From Candidatus Saccharimonadota bacterium (GTDB lineage: Bacteria; Patescibacteriota; Saccharimonadia; Saccharimonadales; UBA4665), in assembly GCA_024635495.1 (NCBI GenBank), contig JAGXIT010000004.1:124001-188000 (forward strand): DNA of 64,000 bases, given 5' to 3'. A program made the translations under genes and the position numbers. Below are positions 25,002 to 33,083 of the stretch, one piece after another. The notes below the pieces were generated by a model. The model worked only from the letters and a program-made list of their open reading frames with translations. It was not told where the DNA came from and ran no database searches. The first letter of the stretch is position 1. Each line of letters starts with the position of its first letter.

Positions 25002-25604
25002 TTATCGAATCTTGAAACCGTACTTTTTAGATAGCGGCTCAAGCTCTGGCTTGCCAAACTTTTTGGCCATCGCTTCAAACTTGAACACCTTATCATCGCC
25101 AAATTCAGCGACGCGTTTCTTATACCACTCATAGCTGTTGAAGTACGGTGGCGTCGTCTTGGAGTGAAATTTGTCGGCGTACATGACGAGCAATTCTTCG
25201 TCGCTTTCAGCCAAGTAATCGTCCACAGGCAGGGGTAGCTTTTGGCTGACAATGTCTTTTCTAGTTAGGCCAACTCCTGTGTGGTGTGATGCAAACCGCC
25301 ACATCATTTCCGTAAAACCCTCTTTTTTAAGGATAGCTTCGCCTTCTGTGCCGTGTGTGATGTAGCTAACGCCTGTGCGCAGTTCGCCGCTGGCATCGAA
25401 TAGTGGATGTACCCCAATGTCGTGAAGGAGGCAGCCTGTCTTGACCAGATCCGCATCGATGTCGAAGTTGTTATTTTCGATGAGCTGCATGGCGATATCC
25501 GCTACAATGCAGCAATGTTCCCAGACGAGATCAGATACCCCGTCCGATGGCGCGTATTTTTTGTGCAGCGCCTGTATCTCGTCGATTGTCGGTGAGTCAG
25601 CCAT
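25002..25604 (-). CDS. HD-domain hydrolase coupled to heliorhodopsin
   Basis: About 200 aa. WEHC supplies the first His, CLLHDIG (His61-Asp62) is the HD metal motif, HGTEGEAIL and FASHHTGVG give later His ligands, and MYADKFHSK the last Asp, so the metal site is complete. HD proteins of this size are phosphohydrolases of nucleotides or related compounds, but no (p)ppGpp-synthetase or GGDEF domain is present. The start is the ATG at 25604, two bases after the heliorhodopsin stop (TAACCATG); a longer in-frame extension into the rhodopsin gene is unlikely. This tight coupling suggests that the hydrolase acts with, or is controlled by, the photoreceptor. Confidence 0.87.
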   Translation of the reverse strand: MADSPTIDEIQALHKKYAPSDGVSDLVWEHCCIVADIAMQLIENNNFDIDADLVKTGCLLHDIGVHPLFDASGELRTGVSYITHGTEGEAILKKEGFTEMMWRFASHHTGVGLTRKDIVSQKLPLPVDDYLAESDEELLVMYADKFHSKTTPPYFNSYEWYKKRVAEFGDDKVFKFEAMAKKFGKPELEPLSKKYGFKIR

Positions 25605-25606
25605 GG

Positions 25607-26374
25607 TTAGCCTACTAGTGTGGCGGCGAAGATTTGCCACGCGAGGAGCGACTTGGCGACGAAGCTTAAGCCGATGTAGGCTTTCTCGCCTCGCAAGTAG
25701 TTCGCCCACTTCCCCTTCGCACGGTACTGCTTGTATTGCACGTATGCGAAGCAGTTGAAGAGTACAAAGAGTGAAATCACGATGCCGTAGACGAAGCCCG
25801 GCACAGAACCACCAATCTCGCTACCGGGGGTCAGTAGCTGCATGAGGATGATAATCCACGGGATGATGCCGGCGACACAGCCGAAGATAAATGGCAGCAT
25901 CTGGCCGTCACCTGGCTTGTTGTATTTCTCTTGTAGCCAGCCAAATAGTATCATCGAGACGTTGACGCCGAAGATGGCCAGTAGTGCCGCATAGTCACTG
26001 ATGCCGTTCAGCTGAGCGATGAGGAAAATCATGACGGATGAGCTAAGTGAGTATTCTACCCAGCGGAAAATATTGCGACTCTGCTTGAGCCCGTCGCTAT
26101 ACTTCTGGAAGTACTTCTTGCTAGAAACGAAGAAGTGAAAGAATGCCGATAGGCCCAGGAAGAGTGCGATGGTGTAGCTCACATTATTATTGAAGAGCAG
26201 CACCGGATCTGCGAAGCTAGAGCCGGGAGGGCCTGTCATGTAGGTAGCGGTGACTGGGAGCGCGAAGTTATTTGATAGTGCGAGGACAGCTAGCATCGAT
26301 GCAAGGTGCAAAAACCCTGCCGAGATATTCCATTTCTTGAGCGGATTAATCTGTGCTGAAGTGAGTTTATTCAT
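25607..26374 (-). CDS. Heliorhodopsin
   Basis: A 255-aa seven-helix protein. Key heliorhodopsin residues fall at the same numbers as in the reference protein 48C12: His23, His80, counterion Glu107 in RWVEYSLSSS, and retinal Schiff-base Lys241 in FVAKSLLAWQ. Other family blocks are IFGVNVSMILFGWLQE and FVYGIVISLFVLFN. Heliorhodopsins insert with the N terminus in the cytoplasm and are not known to pump ions; a light-sensing or regulatory role is favoured. No retinal synthesis gene is in the window, so retinal may be acquired from outside. TATGAT lies six bases before the ATG, without Shine-Dalgarno. First gene of a two-gene operon with the HD protein. Confidence 0.95.
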   Translation of the reverse strand: MNKLTSAQINPLKKWNISAGFLHLASMLAVLALSNNFALPVTATYMTGPPGSSFADPVLLFNNNVSYTIALFLGLSAFFHFFVSSKKYFQKYSDGLKQSRNIFRWVEYSLSSSVMIFLIAQLNGISDYAALLAIFGVNVSMILFGWLQEKYNKPGDGQMLPFIFGCVAGIIPWIIILMQLLTPGSEIGGSVPGFVYGIVISLFVLFNCFAYVQYKQYRAKGKWANYLRGEKAYIGLSFVAKSLLAWQIFAATLVG

Positions 26375-26490
26375 AAATTAATCATACCAAACAATAACAC
26401 CTTGCAGAAATGGCAAAGGGCTTATGCTCGGCTCTTGACGGTGAATGGCATTTGCGCTAATTAAGCGGTGACATGTAGACGAAAGATTAT

Positions 26491-26994
26491 TTAGAATTTA
26501 CCTTCAAGCACATGGGCTTCTGGTTTATTATCAAGGCCGTTCGCCTTGGTTTCTTCCGTTATGACTACCTGGTTGTAAGATGCTAGATTGTCATTTGATA
26601 CATAGACTACCGACCATGAGCCTTCAGTCTCTTGAGTTAATTTACCGGTAGAAATGAACCCTTCTGGCCCGACAATCCAGCCCTCATAGAATTTACCTTC
26701 AGCTGGTGCACTAATATTTGCAGTCACATTGTGAATATACTCACCAGATATTGTACGTGTAGCGACACCCGTACCTTTGTAATTATTGACCGCTATCAAA
26801 TCCGCTTCCTCGATAGCTGGGGGCGTGATGTCGTCGCTAGGTTCTGTATTTTTATTTTGGGGTGACTCTTTTGATGACTGTTGAGAGCCTGCTGTGGGCT
26901 GATCGTTTACATTATTCCGGGAAATAAAATACCAGACTAAGCTACTACTTGCTAAGACCACCACAAGAACTATTGTTAACCTTTTTTTGTCCAT
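26491..26994 (-). CDS. Membrane-anchored extracytoplasmic protein, anti-sigma-K C-domain-like
   Basis: A 167-aa protein: basic N terminus, one membrane helix (about residues 6-24), a Ser/Asn/Gln/Pro-rich linker (about 30-60) and a compact beta domain. The GKFYEGWIVGPEGFISTGKL and SYNQVVITEE segments resemble the C-terminal, extracytoplasmic domain of RskA-type anti-sigma factors, but the cytoplasmic zinc-finger part is missing, so it cannot act as an anti-sigma factor in the usual way. The start has TGGAG upstream and a TATAAT about 26 bases before the ATG, giving a normal leader. It lies upstream of heliorhodopsin, on the same strand but separated by 116 bp. Confidence 0.72.
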   Translation of the reverse strand: MDKKRLTIVLVVVLASSSLVWYFISRNNVNDQPTAGSQQSSKESPQNKNTEPSDDITPPAIEEADLIAVNNYKGTGVATRTISGEYIHNVTANISAPAEGKFYEGWIVGPEGFISTGKLTQETEGSWSVVYVSNDNLASYNQVVITEETKANGLDNKPEAHVLEGKF

Positions 26995-27097
26995 AAAAAC
27001 TCCAATTAAAATTCTTCTTTATTATAACAAAAAACACTCTGCGAAATGCAAAGTGCTTATGCTTAGCTCAGCATACAGGTCTTGAATGCCCAAAAAT

Positions 27098-28123
27098 TCA
27101 GCGCTCAATGGCCCTTTCATATAAGTCTAAGGTGACAGCAGCTGACTGAGCCTGGACGTCACGAAGTATATTCCCAGGAGCAAGTGGATCCTCGAGACAT
27201 CGTTTCGCATAAAATCCTACTACTGCAGCAAGCATCTCAATATTTAGATAATCAAGCCACGGCGTGACGTCGACACCACGCCTAGACATATCAATTAAAA
27301 ATTCCGTCGCGCCAAATCCCGCAGTTGCGAACGATGCCCAATTCCAATCGACAAACTTTACCTGACCGGTCGATGAATTGTAAGCAATATTATCACTACG
27401 AACATCGCAATGCCCAAAACAGTCATTCGGTTGTTTGATGAGTGAAGTCGCCTTAACCGATAAATCCCTTAGCGCTCTTTCATCCCGCAATATTACCTGC
27501 ATTCTATGGATTGCTGGATGTAATCTTATAAGCGATTCGTCTTGTGATATCGCCTCATACTTATCTTCAAGCTGGCTTCGAGTTTCTTCGTTCTGAATAA
27601 TTAAGGCTAGCCCATCATCAAGCGCAAGTTTGTCCCTAAAATATGGATGCAGATTTAGCTCATCAACGGCATCTTTACTAAACTCAACTGTCTCAAGTTT
27701 TTTAGTTGCATCAACTACGGCCTGGACATATCTTCGTTGCTCACTTTCGGTTTCTGGTAATGACCATGACCAGCCATTTTCAGCTCGATAGCTAGGCATC
27801 AAAAGTACGTGGCCATCTGCAACTAACTTTTCCCACTCAGGTACTAGTTCTGGTACGGTACTAATTAAGGTATTTACACACGCAAAATCTTTATGAATCC
27901 ATCTTAATTCTTCTATCCCCTCGCTTGGAAGCAGATCAAGATCAACTTCCTTTGCAAAAATCCATCTGCCTGCATAACCTACTAACGAACGACGGTTGCG
28001 TGAATAGCCACCATCTACATTAACGAGCTGAATATCAGAAACATTACATCCAAGCTCATCGGCCGAAGCTTCACGACCTTTGATTGTTATGGTGTTGTTA
28101 GCCTCTTCCGTTTGTTGCCCCAT
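27098..28123 (-). CDS. APH/choline-kinase-fold phosphotransferase
   Basis: About 341 aa from the preferred start. CFGHCDVRSDNIAYNS carries the catalytic loop (HxDxxxxN, with Cys between His and Asp) and VKFVDWNWASF the metal-binding Asp, as in APH (PF01636) kinases. The N-terminal lobe has a plausible ATP strand pattern. Relatives phosphorylate aminoglycosides, sugars, choline or nucleosides; the substrate here is unknown. A longer frame begins at 28162, but TATAAT occupies 28131-28136, seven bases before the ATG at 28123, so the extension would lie upstream of transcription. The gene ends just left of the predicted genomic island. Confidence 0.85.
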   Translation of the reverse strand: MGQQTEEANNTITIKGREASADELGCNVSDIQLVNVDGGYSRNRRSLVGYAGRWIFAKEVDLDLLPSEGIEELRWIHKDFACVNTLISTVPELVPEWEKLVADGHVLLMPSYRAENGWSWSLPETESEQRRYVQAVVDATKKLETVEFSKDAVDELNLHPYFRDKLALDDGLALIIQNEETRSQLEDKYEAISQDESLIRLHPAIHRMQVILRDERALRDLSVKATSLIKQPNDCFGHCDVRSDNIAYNSSTGQVKFVDWNWASFATAGFGATEFLIDMSRRGVDVTPWLDYLNIEMLAAVVGFYAKRCLEDPLAPGNILRDVQAQSAAVTLDLYERAIER

Positions 28124-28196
28124 GTCTATGATTATAACAAAAAGAAAATCCACTAGTGTCAATGCTCAACGGGATAATCTGTAAAATACATGCTCT

Positions 28197-28214
28197 TGGC
28201 TCCGGGGACTGGAT
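28197..28214 (+). repeat. 18-bp direct repeat of the tRNA-Asn 3' end (putative left att site)
   Basis: TGGCTCCGGGGACTGGAT is identical to 45588-45605, which is the acceptor stem, CCA and part of the T arm of tRNA-Asn read on the plus strand. Flanking bases differ on both sides. A partial tRNA 3' end in the same orientation is the usual scar of site-specific integration. Confidence 0.65.
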
Positions 28215-28388
28215 ATGGCACGGTTTTCGCTTTTCGGTACAATTTAATCACGTGACGTGGCGCACATACATATAAGAGAAGTAGGGCCACACTGAGGATA
28301 CGAGCTGACATTATTACGCACACCACTAGGGAGGTGTTACCGAAACTGCTAGCCTGTATTCTATAAATTTATAACAGAAAGGTTACGC

Positions 28389-28538
28389 ATGTTAATGACT
28401 ATTGCAATAATTTTGGCAGTCCTTTGGGCGCTCGGATTTTTCGTTGTGAATATAGGTGGGGGTTTTATACACCTATTACTTGTGATTGCGCTCGTAGTGT
28501 TCATCTACAACATGGTCGTGGGCAGACGATCCGTCTGA
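28389..28538 (+). CDS. lmo0937/DUF5670-type small membrane protein
   Basis: A 49-aa protein of two hydrophobic stretches separated by the conserved NIGGGFIHLLLVIALVV segment and ending with a short basic tail GRRSV. Short size, the Gly-Gly/Phe-Ile-His-Leu block and the C-terminal Arg pair are the signature of the lmo0937 family, widespread single-gene membrane proteins often induced by envelope or sigma-B-type stress; mechanism unknown. AAAGG six bases before the ATG supports the start. It stands alone with a probable promoter in the A+T-rich stretch just upstream. Confidence 0.82.
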   Translation: MLMTIAIILAVLWALGFFVVNIGGGFIHLLLVIALVVFIYNMVVGRRSV

Positions 28539-28652
28539 TAGTTGTACTAACGAGCGGTTTGTTATCAAGCCCAATGTGAAGACGAGGCTTAGGTGGTTGT
28601 GCCTACGTGCAGAGGTTTGTTGTTGCTCGAGTAGGAAAGGATGTGTAGTAAT

Positions 28653-29141
28653 ATGAAAAAAATTAGTGTCTTGCTTTTCACTATTTGCCTTTTAGGTGTT
28701 TGTTTTTATGGTCTTTCCACCAATTCTTATTACGTGCAGCTACTCGTCAATCTCAGCACGCCTTATGTATATGTTCGCATTGCAGTAGTTGCAGCCTTGG
28801 TGGCCTATGCCTTCATTCCTAGCTTGCGGTTATATGTCACAAGAGCGTTGCTCGGTTTTGGAGGGGGCCTGTTGCTAATTCTTGGGCTGGTAAGCCTCGG
28901 TTCGCCGACTGTGCTCGGTTATGCCAGTGGCTACACGCTCATTGGCGACTCGCTCACGCTCATAGAAGGCGGTATTTTGGCCATCGTGTTAAGCACTGAG
29001 CTTTCCGCTCGGAGATCCAGTATGTTGGTTAGAAGTTTTGCTTACATACAGTCACTAGTCGTTACTCGACCTAGAAAATTAACACCTTCTCATCGTCTTT
29101 TACAGTCAGCAATAATACTCAAAGCACAGATACCAAGCTAG
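28653..29141 (+). CDS. Small multipass membrane protein, unknown
   Basis: A protein of about 162 aa with four predicted membrane helices (roughly residues 3-22, 31-50, 58-83 and 97-113 from the chosen start) and a basic C-terminal cytoplasmic tail of some 45 residues (SARRSSMLVRSFAY, VVTRPRKLTPSHR). No family is recognised. The ATG at 28653 is preferred over the one at 28641 because AAAGGA lies about eleven bases before the former and overlaps the latter. The stop overlaps the end of the doubtful minus-strand frame 29138-29419. Confidence 0.65.
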   Translation: MKKISVLLFTICLLGVCFYGLSTNSYYVQLLVNLSTPYVYVRIAVVAALVAYAFIPSLRLYVTRALLGFGGGLLLILGLVSLGSPTVLGYASGYTLIGDSLTLIEGGILAIVLSTELSARRSSMLVRSFAYIQSLVVTRPRKLTPSHRLLQSAIILKAQIPS

Positions 29142-29419
29142 TTTAGCCCGAATCGGCCGAAGATATAGCAGCCCCAAAATTGAAACTGGCTCCGGGGTGA
29201 GAAATGCCGGTGGCATTTTGCAGGGAAACCTTCTCTTGAATACATGTTTTCAAAGATGTAAGTTTCGGGGTCGCGGAACGTGTCTGGATAGCGGGCTACG
29301 CCCTTCTCCACTGCAGCGTGCTCGGAATAAATTCCTGTGCTCGTCCTCGCTCCACTGAACCAGCGACCTCGCTCACTTCGTTCGCTGGTCTCTGACTCAA
29401 ATTCAATCTCGATAGCCAA
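29138..29419 (-). other. Doubtful 93-codon frame containing two tRNA-Asn 3' fragments
   Basis: A TTG-started frame with biased composition (SETSERSERGRW) and no clear ribosome site. Its DNA includes two exact matches to tRNA-Asn in the same order and orientation: GAACCAGCGACCT (29357-29369) and TGGCTCCGGGG (29187-29197), separated by about 160 bp of unrelated sequence. An inverted repeat ACCAGCGA/TCGCTGGT lies over the first. It may be an integration scar rather than a gene. Confidence 0.3.
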
Positions 29420-29507
29420 ATTAAAACCGCCTCTTTCAAGACGGTCATAATTTGACTCGGTGTGCGGGTCACTAACTCTTATAAATATAATTTTATGTAT
29501 ATGGGTA

Positions 29508-29843
29508 TTAACCAGTTTTAACTATAATGGCACTTGCTAGTACCACTATATACATTATGGTGTTGGCGCTGTACGAAATTATCATTGGTTTTGACTTTAT
29601 CAGAACTGCATAGACGAACAAGGTACCCGTAAAGAAGACGTAATAAGACCATGAGATTATCGAGATTGCTCGGGCGTGTGGGCTGGACCAAATTTGTACA
29701 ACTTGAGGGATTGTGGCTACCACATTGATGAGCCCCAGAATTACTATGAGCTGATCAAACCCATCGCGCCAATTATTTTTAACATACTTTCGATATTCTT
29801 CGGGTGTCAGCTGGATTAGTTTGGATTTTGCTTTATTAATCAC
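29508..29843 (-). CDS. SemiSWEET / PQ-loop family transporter
   Basis: A 111-aa protein with a polar N-terminal 30 residues followed by one triple-helix bundle. LINVVATIPQVVQIW carries the PQ signature of SWEET/SemiSWEET proteins, and the third helix includes SANTIMYIVVL. SemiSWEETs dimerise to form a channel-like carrier for sugars such as sucrose or glucose; the precise substrate is unknown. The start is GTG at 29843, with TATAAG six bases upstream and no Shine-Dalgarno. It is divergent from the lactate permease, and the two could be co-regulated through the palindrome between them. Confidence 0.85.
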   Translation of the reverse strand: MINKAKSKLIQLTPEEYRKYVKNNWRDGFDQLIVILGLINVVATIPQVVQIWSSPHARAISIISWSYYVFFTGTLFVYAVLIKSKPMIISYSANTIMYIVVLASAIIVKTG

Positions 29844-29969
29844 CTATATCTTATACGTTAAGCCCAAGTATTATGCAAGGATACAGCGAACCTTCGTTAC
29901 CGTTTATTGAATACTCGAATTGTTAACATTGGGTTCGACATACTTTTGGCAGGCCCATAATTTTCATAC

Positions 29970-29986
29970 TGTAAACATAGTTTACA
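29970..29986. promoter_or_regulatory. TGTAAAC-ATA-GTTTACA inverted repeat
   Basis: Perfect 7-bp arms around three bases in the 268-bp region between the divergent SemiSWEET and lactate permease genes. The core resembles the palindrome before the DsbA-like operon. Probable operator; regulator unknown. Confidence 0.5.
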
Positions 29987-30111
29987 ATCTGAAAAATTCT
30001 CATGCGAATTGCCGCTGGCAGTCCTTGTCTAATAAAACAGTAGGGTTTTTTGGTTGATAGAGCAGGCATTCGTTAGAGATAACGCATACGTTTCGTTATA
30101 CTTATGGCTAG

Positions 30112-31710
30112 ATGGATTTACTGCTAGCGCTAGCCCCAATTATCGTTCTGATCACTCTTATCTTGGTCTTCAAAAAGAGTGTGATTTTTTCTGCATTTAC
30201 CGCACTTTTATCTGTTGTGTACATCGTTCTCTTCAGGGGGGTCGAGGTAGCGACCGTGCTCGCAGCGATGACGAGAGGTGTTTTTGTAGCTTCCGAGATA
30301 ATACTGATTGTTTTTGGGGCGATTGTTATGCTCTACGTCGTGCGCGCCAGAGGGCTGTTAGCCCATGTACAAAGGCTTTTTATGGATTTGTCGGCAGACT
30401 ACCGGGTACATGTGTTGCTTGTGTCTTTTGGGGTTGTGTATTTTATTGAGGGAGTGGCTGGTTTTGGTACACCTGCCCTTATTGCAGTGCCGCTTTTTAT
30501 CGCGCTTGGTTTCAAGCCGCTGTGGTCTGTTGCGCTTGCGCTGATCGCAGATAGCATACCGGTGAGCTTTGGGGCGATTGGCCTACCTGTTATTTTTGGA
30601 ATTGGCTCTGTTGTTGAGCCGCTCTCGGCAGAGCCCGAATTGATTACCTCACAGGTTTCGATATTAATAGCGGGCATCAATATTGCCTTGACTGTACTGC
30701 TAGCGTTGGTGCTCGTAGCTACGGCGGTTCGTCAGCGAGACGGTAGTTTGCGGCATTTCACAGAGTTTATTCCGTTTGCGGTTTTTAGCTCTCTTGCGGT
30801 GTCGGTTCCCGCTTTTGCAGCCGCGTATTTTATTGGCCCTGAGCTGCCATCTGTAATAGGTGGACTGTCCGGCATGTTGGTAATTGGCTATTTGGCACAT
30901 CGACACATTGGTACCCCCAAGGACTCTCGTGATGCCGCTGTTGGTCCTGCAGAGGTGCGGGCCGAAGAGAAGGATATTACCCGTGAGGATAGCGCACTTA
31001 TAAAGGCCGTGTCGCCGTACGCGCTTCTAGTGCTGCTACTCGTCTTAACGAGGTTGCCGTATCTTCCGCTGGGCGATTGGCTCAAGAGCGTGGCTGTTGG
31101 CGATACGTCGTTATTTGGCTCCTCTATTCCTTACTCCATCGCGCCGTTATATTCTGCCGCAACAATACTACTGGTATGTGCGGTATTTGCAATATTTATT
31201 TTTCGCAAGCTTATTAATACAAAAGAAATCATATCGAGCGCTGTTTATGCAGTGCAGCGTCCGTTTTTTGCACTGCTATTTGTGCTTATGTTTGTGCAGG
31301 TGTTTATCTATTCAGAAACTGCAAGCCAGGCTTCGCTGCCGGTGATTATAGCGCAGATACTGAGCGAGACGAGTGGTGCTTTTTGGCCGTTTGTCGCTCC
31401 GTTTGTTGGCGCGCTCGGTGCATTTGTGGCAGGAAGCGCGACGGTTTCAAACTTGATATTTTCTGGTTTACAGTACGACATTGCGCTGTCGTCGCAGTTT
31501 AATATTGCCCTGATGCTCAGTCTTCAGGCTATGGGTGCGAGCTTTGGCAATGTCATAGCGTTGCATAACGTAGTCGCCGCTTTAACAATAGCTGGCTTGA
31601 GTGAACGATACAGCCACCGTATAATTCGCGGCAATCTTACACCAATGATGATTATGTTAGTTGTGTTAGGCGCAGTTGGGCTACTAGCAACGGCGATTAT
31701 TTATTCGTAA
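30112..31710 (+). CDS. lctP: L-lactate permease family transporter
   Basis: A 532-aa membrane protein with about thirteen helices. IEGVAGFGTPALIAVPLF, GFKPLWSVALALIADS, VSFGAIGLPV and the C-terminal VAGSATVSNLIFSGLQ and MGASFGNVIALHNVVAA blocks are diagnostic of LctP-family (LctP/GlcA) carriers for lactate and glycolate, using proton symport. It could export or import lactate in a fermenter that also has acetate kinase. TATACT at 30097-30102 lies nine bases before the ATG with no Shine-Dalgarno, so the mRNA is probably leaderless. Inside the predicted island but close to its less certain left end. Confidence 0.93.
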   Translation: MDLLLALAPIIVLITLILVFKKSVIFSAFTALLSVVYIVLFRGVEVATVLAAMTRGVFVASEIILIVFGAIVMLYVVRARGLLAHVQRLFMDLSADYRVHVLLVSFGVVYFIEGVAGFGTPALIAVPLFIALGFKPLWSVALALIADSIPVSFGAIGLPVIFGIGSVVEPLSAEPELITSQVSILIAGINIALTVLLALVLVATAVRQRDGSLRHFTEFIPFAVFSSLAVSVPAFAAAYFIGPELPSVIGGLSGMLVIGYLAHRHIGTPKDSRDAAVGPAEVRAEEKDITREDSALIKAVSPYALLVLLLVLTRLPYLPLGDWLKSVAVGDTSLFGSSIPYSIAPLYSAATILLVCAVFAIFIFRKLINTKEIISSAVYAVQRPFFALLFVLMFVQVFIYSETASQASLPVIIAQILSETSGAFWPFVAPFVGALGAFVAGSATVSNLIFSGLQYDIALSSQFNIALMLSLQAMGASFGNVIALHNVVAALTIAGLSERYSHRIIRGNLTPMMIMLVVLGAVGLLATAIIYS

Positions 31711-32153
31711 TACTGGTTAGCCTGTATTCAGTATAGGCGTAACTCGATACAATCGAATCTGTGCCATAAAAAACTTAGGGCACATGAAAGTGCACTACGC
31801 TGGGCTTATATAGATTCAGAAGATGAGGGATTTATCGTTGAAAGTTGTTCTCTTGGCTGGGCATTCGAGATTAGAACCGGTTATGGAACCTGGTCACTTT
31901 TTCGGGCGCTTGGTTTCTATGTAGAGAACTGGTCACTAACGAAACCTGCCGTCAGAGGTGAAACGTAAAAAACCGCCATTTCTGACGGTTCCAACGTTTT
32001 GCCAGTTGTTTGGGCTGACTATTTTTCTTGCTCGAACAAGAAGTTAATGGGGGAACAGGTCATGGAACCTGGTCAGCCCTTTTCACTGCTTGGTCTGGCT
32101 CACAACAATAGAGGAAGTTATAACTGCAATTAAGCAAGACTCACTACAAATAA
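31711..32153 (+). other. Intergenic region with direct repeats and an in-frame extension of lctP
   Basis: The frame after the lctP stop stays open for 85 codons (to 31968) without an ATG or ribosome site; it may be a decayed extension or chance. ATGGAACCTGGTCA occurs exactly at 31883-31896 and 32062-32075, with weaker similarity after each copy. CCGTCAGA and TCTGACGG form an inverted repeat near 31950-31996. No gene can be supported. Confidence 0.4.
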
Positions 32154-33083
32154 CTATTGCCTATTGAAGGATTTATTCACGTCAATACACGTTTGTATCA
32201 AATTCCTGAAGCTAGAATTCAATGAATCAGCGTAGATCTCTACATCGAAATTTCCTTTTGCACCGTTCGGCAATTCTGTGAAGGATTTATCGAGGAAATC
32301 AAGTGCGAAACGCGCTTTTTCGAGAGTTCTTTCCGCGTCTCCAACGTCTTTTATGTTGTCATACCTTTCCCTTAAACCTTTTTCAATGTCGACTACTTCT
32401 TGCCTGATCGTTCTCAAGCTAAAATCAGTCATTGCCGCACGATCAGAGGTATCTCCATAGACCCAACTATATAACTTCTCAAACGCGTAACCTTGATTGT
32501 CCTCACTCAGCTGATCGGTAAACTTCTTCACGTAATCCGTCCTTTTTAATTTCATTTCTTTAAGAATTCGGTTTAACGAATCGATTATATACTTTCGATT
32601 AACCGTTATTGCTTGATTAAGATTGATTGATTCCGTTGAGAAGTTCGGATACGTCCATGCCATGATCGACTCTTCCCCTACAGTTACCCGTGCAATGCCA
32701 TGATAGGTAGTTGCGCCGTCGCGTTTGTACTTATGGTGACCAAAGTACTTGTTTCGGAGCTCTCTAATTCCTCGTGCATCCGGGTCGGTCGAAATATCTA
32801 TTTTGTTGAGCTTGAAGCCTTCAGCGAAATTTCTTACTGCATCCTGTTGCATAAATATAGCTTGGAAAAGCCCATATATTTTAAGATACTCGAGTCCTTG
32901 ATTTGAAGAACTGTTTCCATTTTTATAAGCCTGAATTGCAAATGATGTGTCCTCGATCGTATCCATAGCCGCCCACATCAAGTCCCAATTCAGATCAAAT
33001 CGTTTTATGTTTTCTATAAAAATTGACGAACTTGCTAAGTCGCGTATTTCTCGACATACATCTTCAATAGATTTCTTAGGCAT
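32154..33083 (-). CDS. HEPN-like protein, partner of the SEC-C/PD-(D/E)XK-like protein
   Basis: About 309 aa, almost all alpha-helical. RELRNKYFGHH (around residues 107-117) contains an RxxxxxH motif (Arg110-His116) within a helix-rich region, as in HEPN ribonucleases of toxin-antitoxin and abortive-infection systems. The C-terminal half has long charged helices (RTIRQEVVDIEKGLRERYDN). The start is the ATG at 33083, which overlaps the stop of the upstream gene by eight bases (ATGCCTAA); a longer frame from 33149 runs inside that gene and is unlikely. Translational coupling to the 812-aa protein and the position beside a type I restriction system suggest a defence role. HEPN assignment is by motif only. 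Confidence 0.7.
   Translation of the reverse strand: MPKKSIEDVCREIRDLASSSIFIENIKRFDLNWDLMWAAMDTIEDTSFAIQAYKNGNSSSNQGLEYLKIYGLFQAIFMQQDAVRNFAEGFKLNKIDISTDPDARGIRELRNKYFGHHKYKRDGATTYHGIARVTVGEESIMAWTYPNFSTESINLNQAITVNRKYIIDSLNRILKEMKLKRTDYVKKFTDQLSEDNQGYAFEKLYSWVYGDTSDRAAMTDFSLRTIRQEVVDIEKGLRERYDNIKDVGDAERTLEKARFALDFLDKSFTELPNGAKGNFDVEIYADSLNSSFRNLIQTCIDVNKSFNRQ

Noticed and set aside
25605-25709. N-terminal extension of the HD-domain protein into the heliorhodopsin gene
   Set aside because: The extension is the shadow of the rhodopsin C terminus; the ATG two bases after the rhodopsin stop fits the HD family start.
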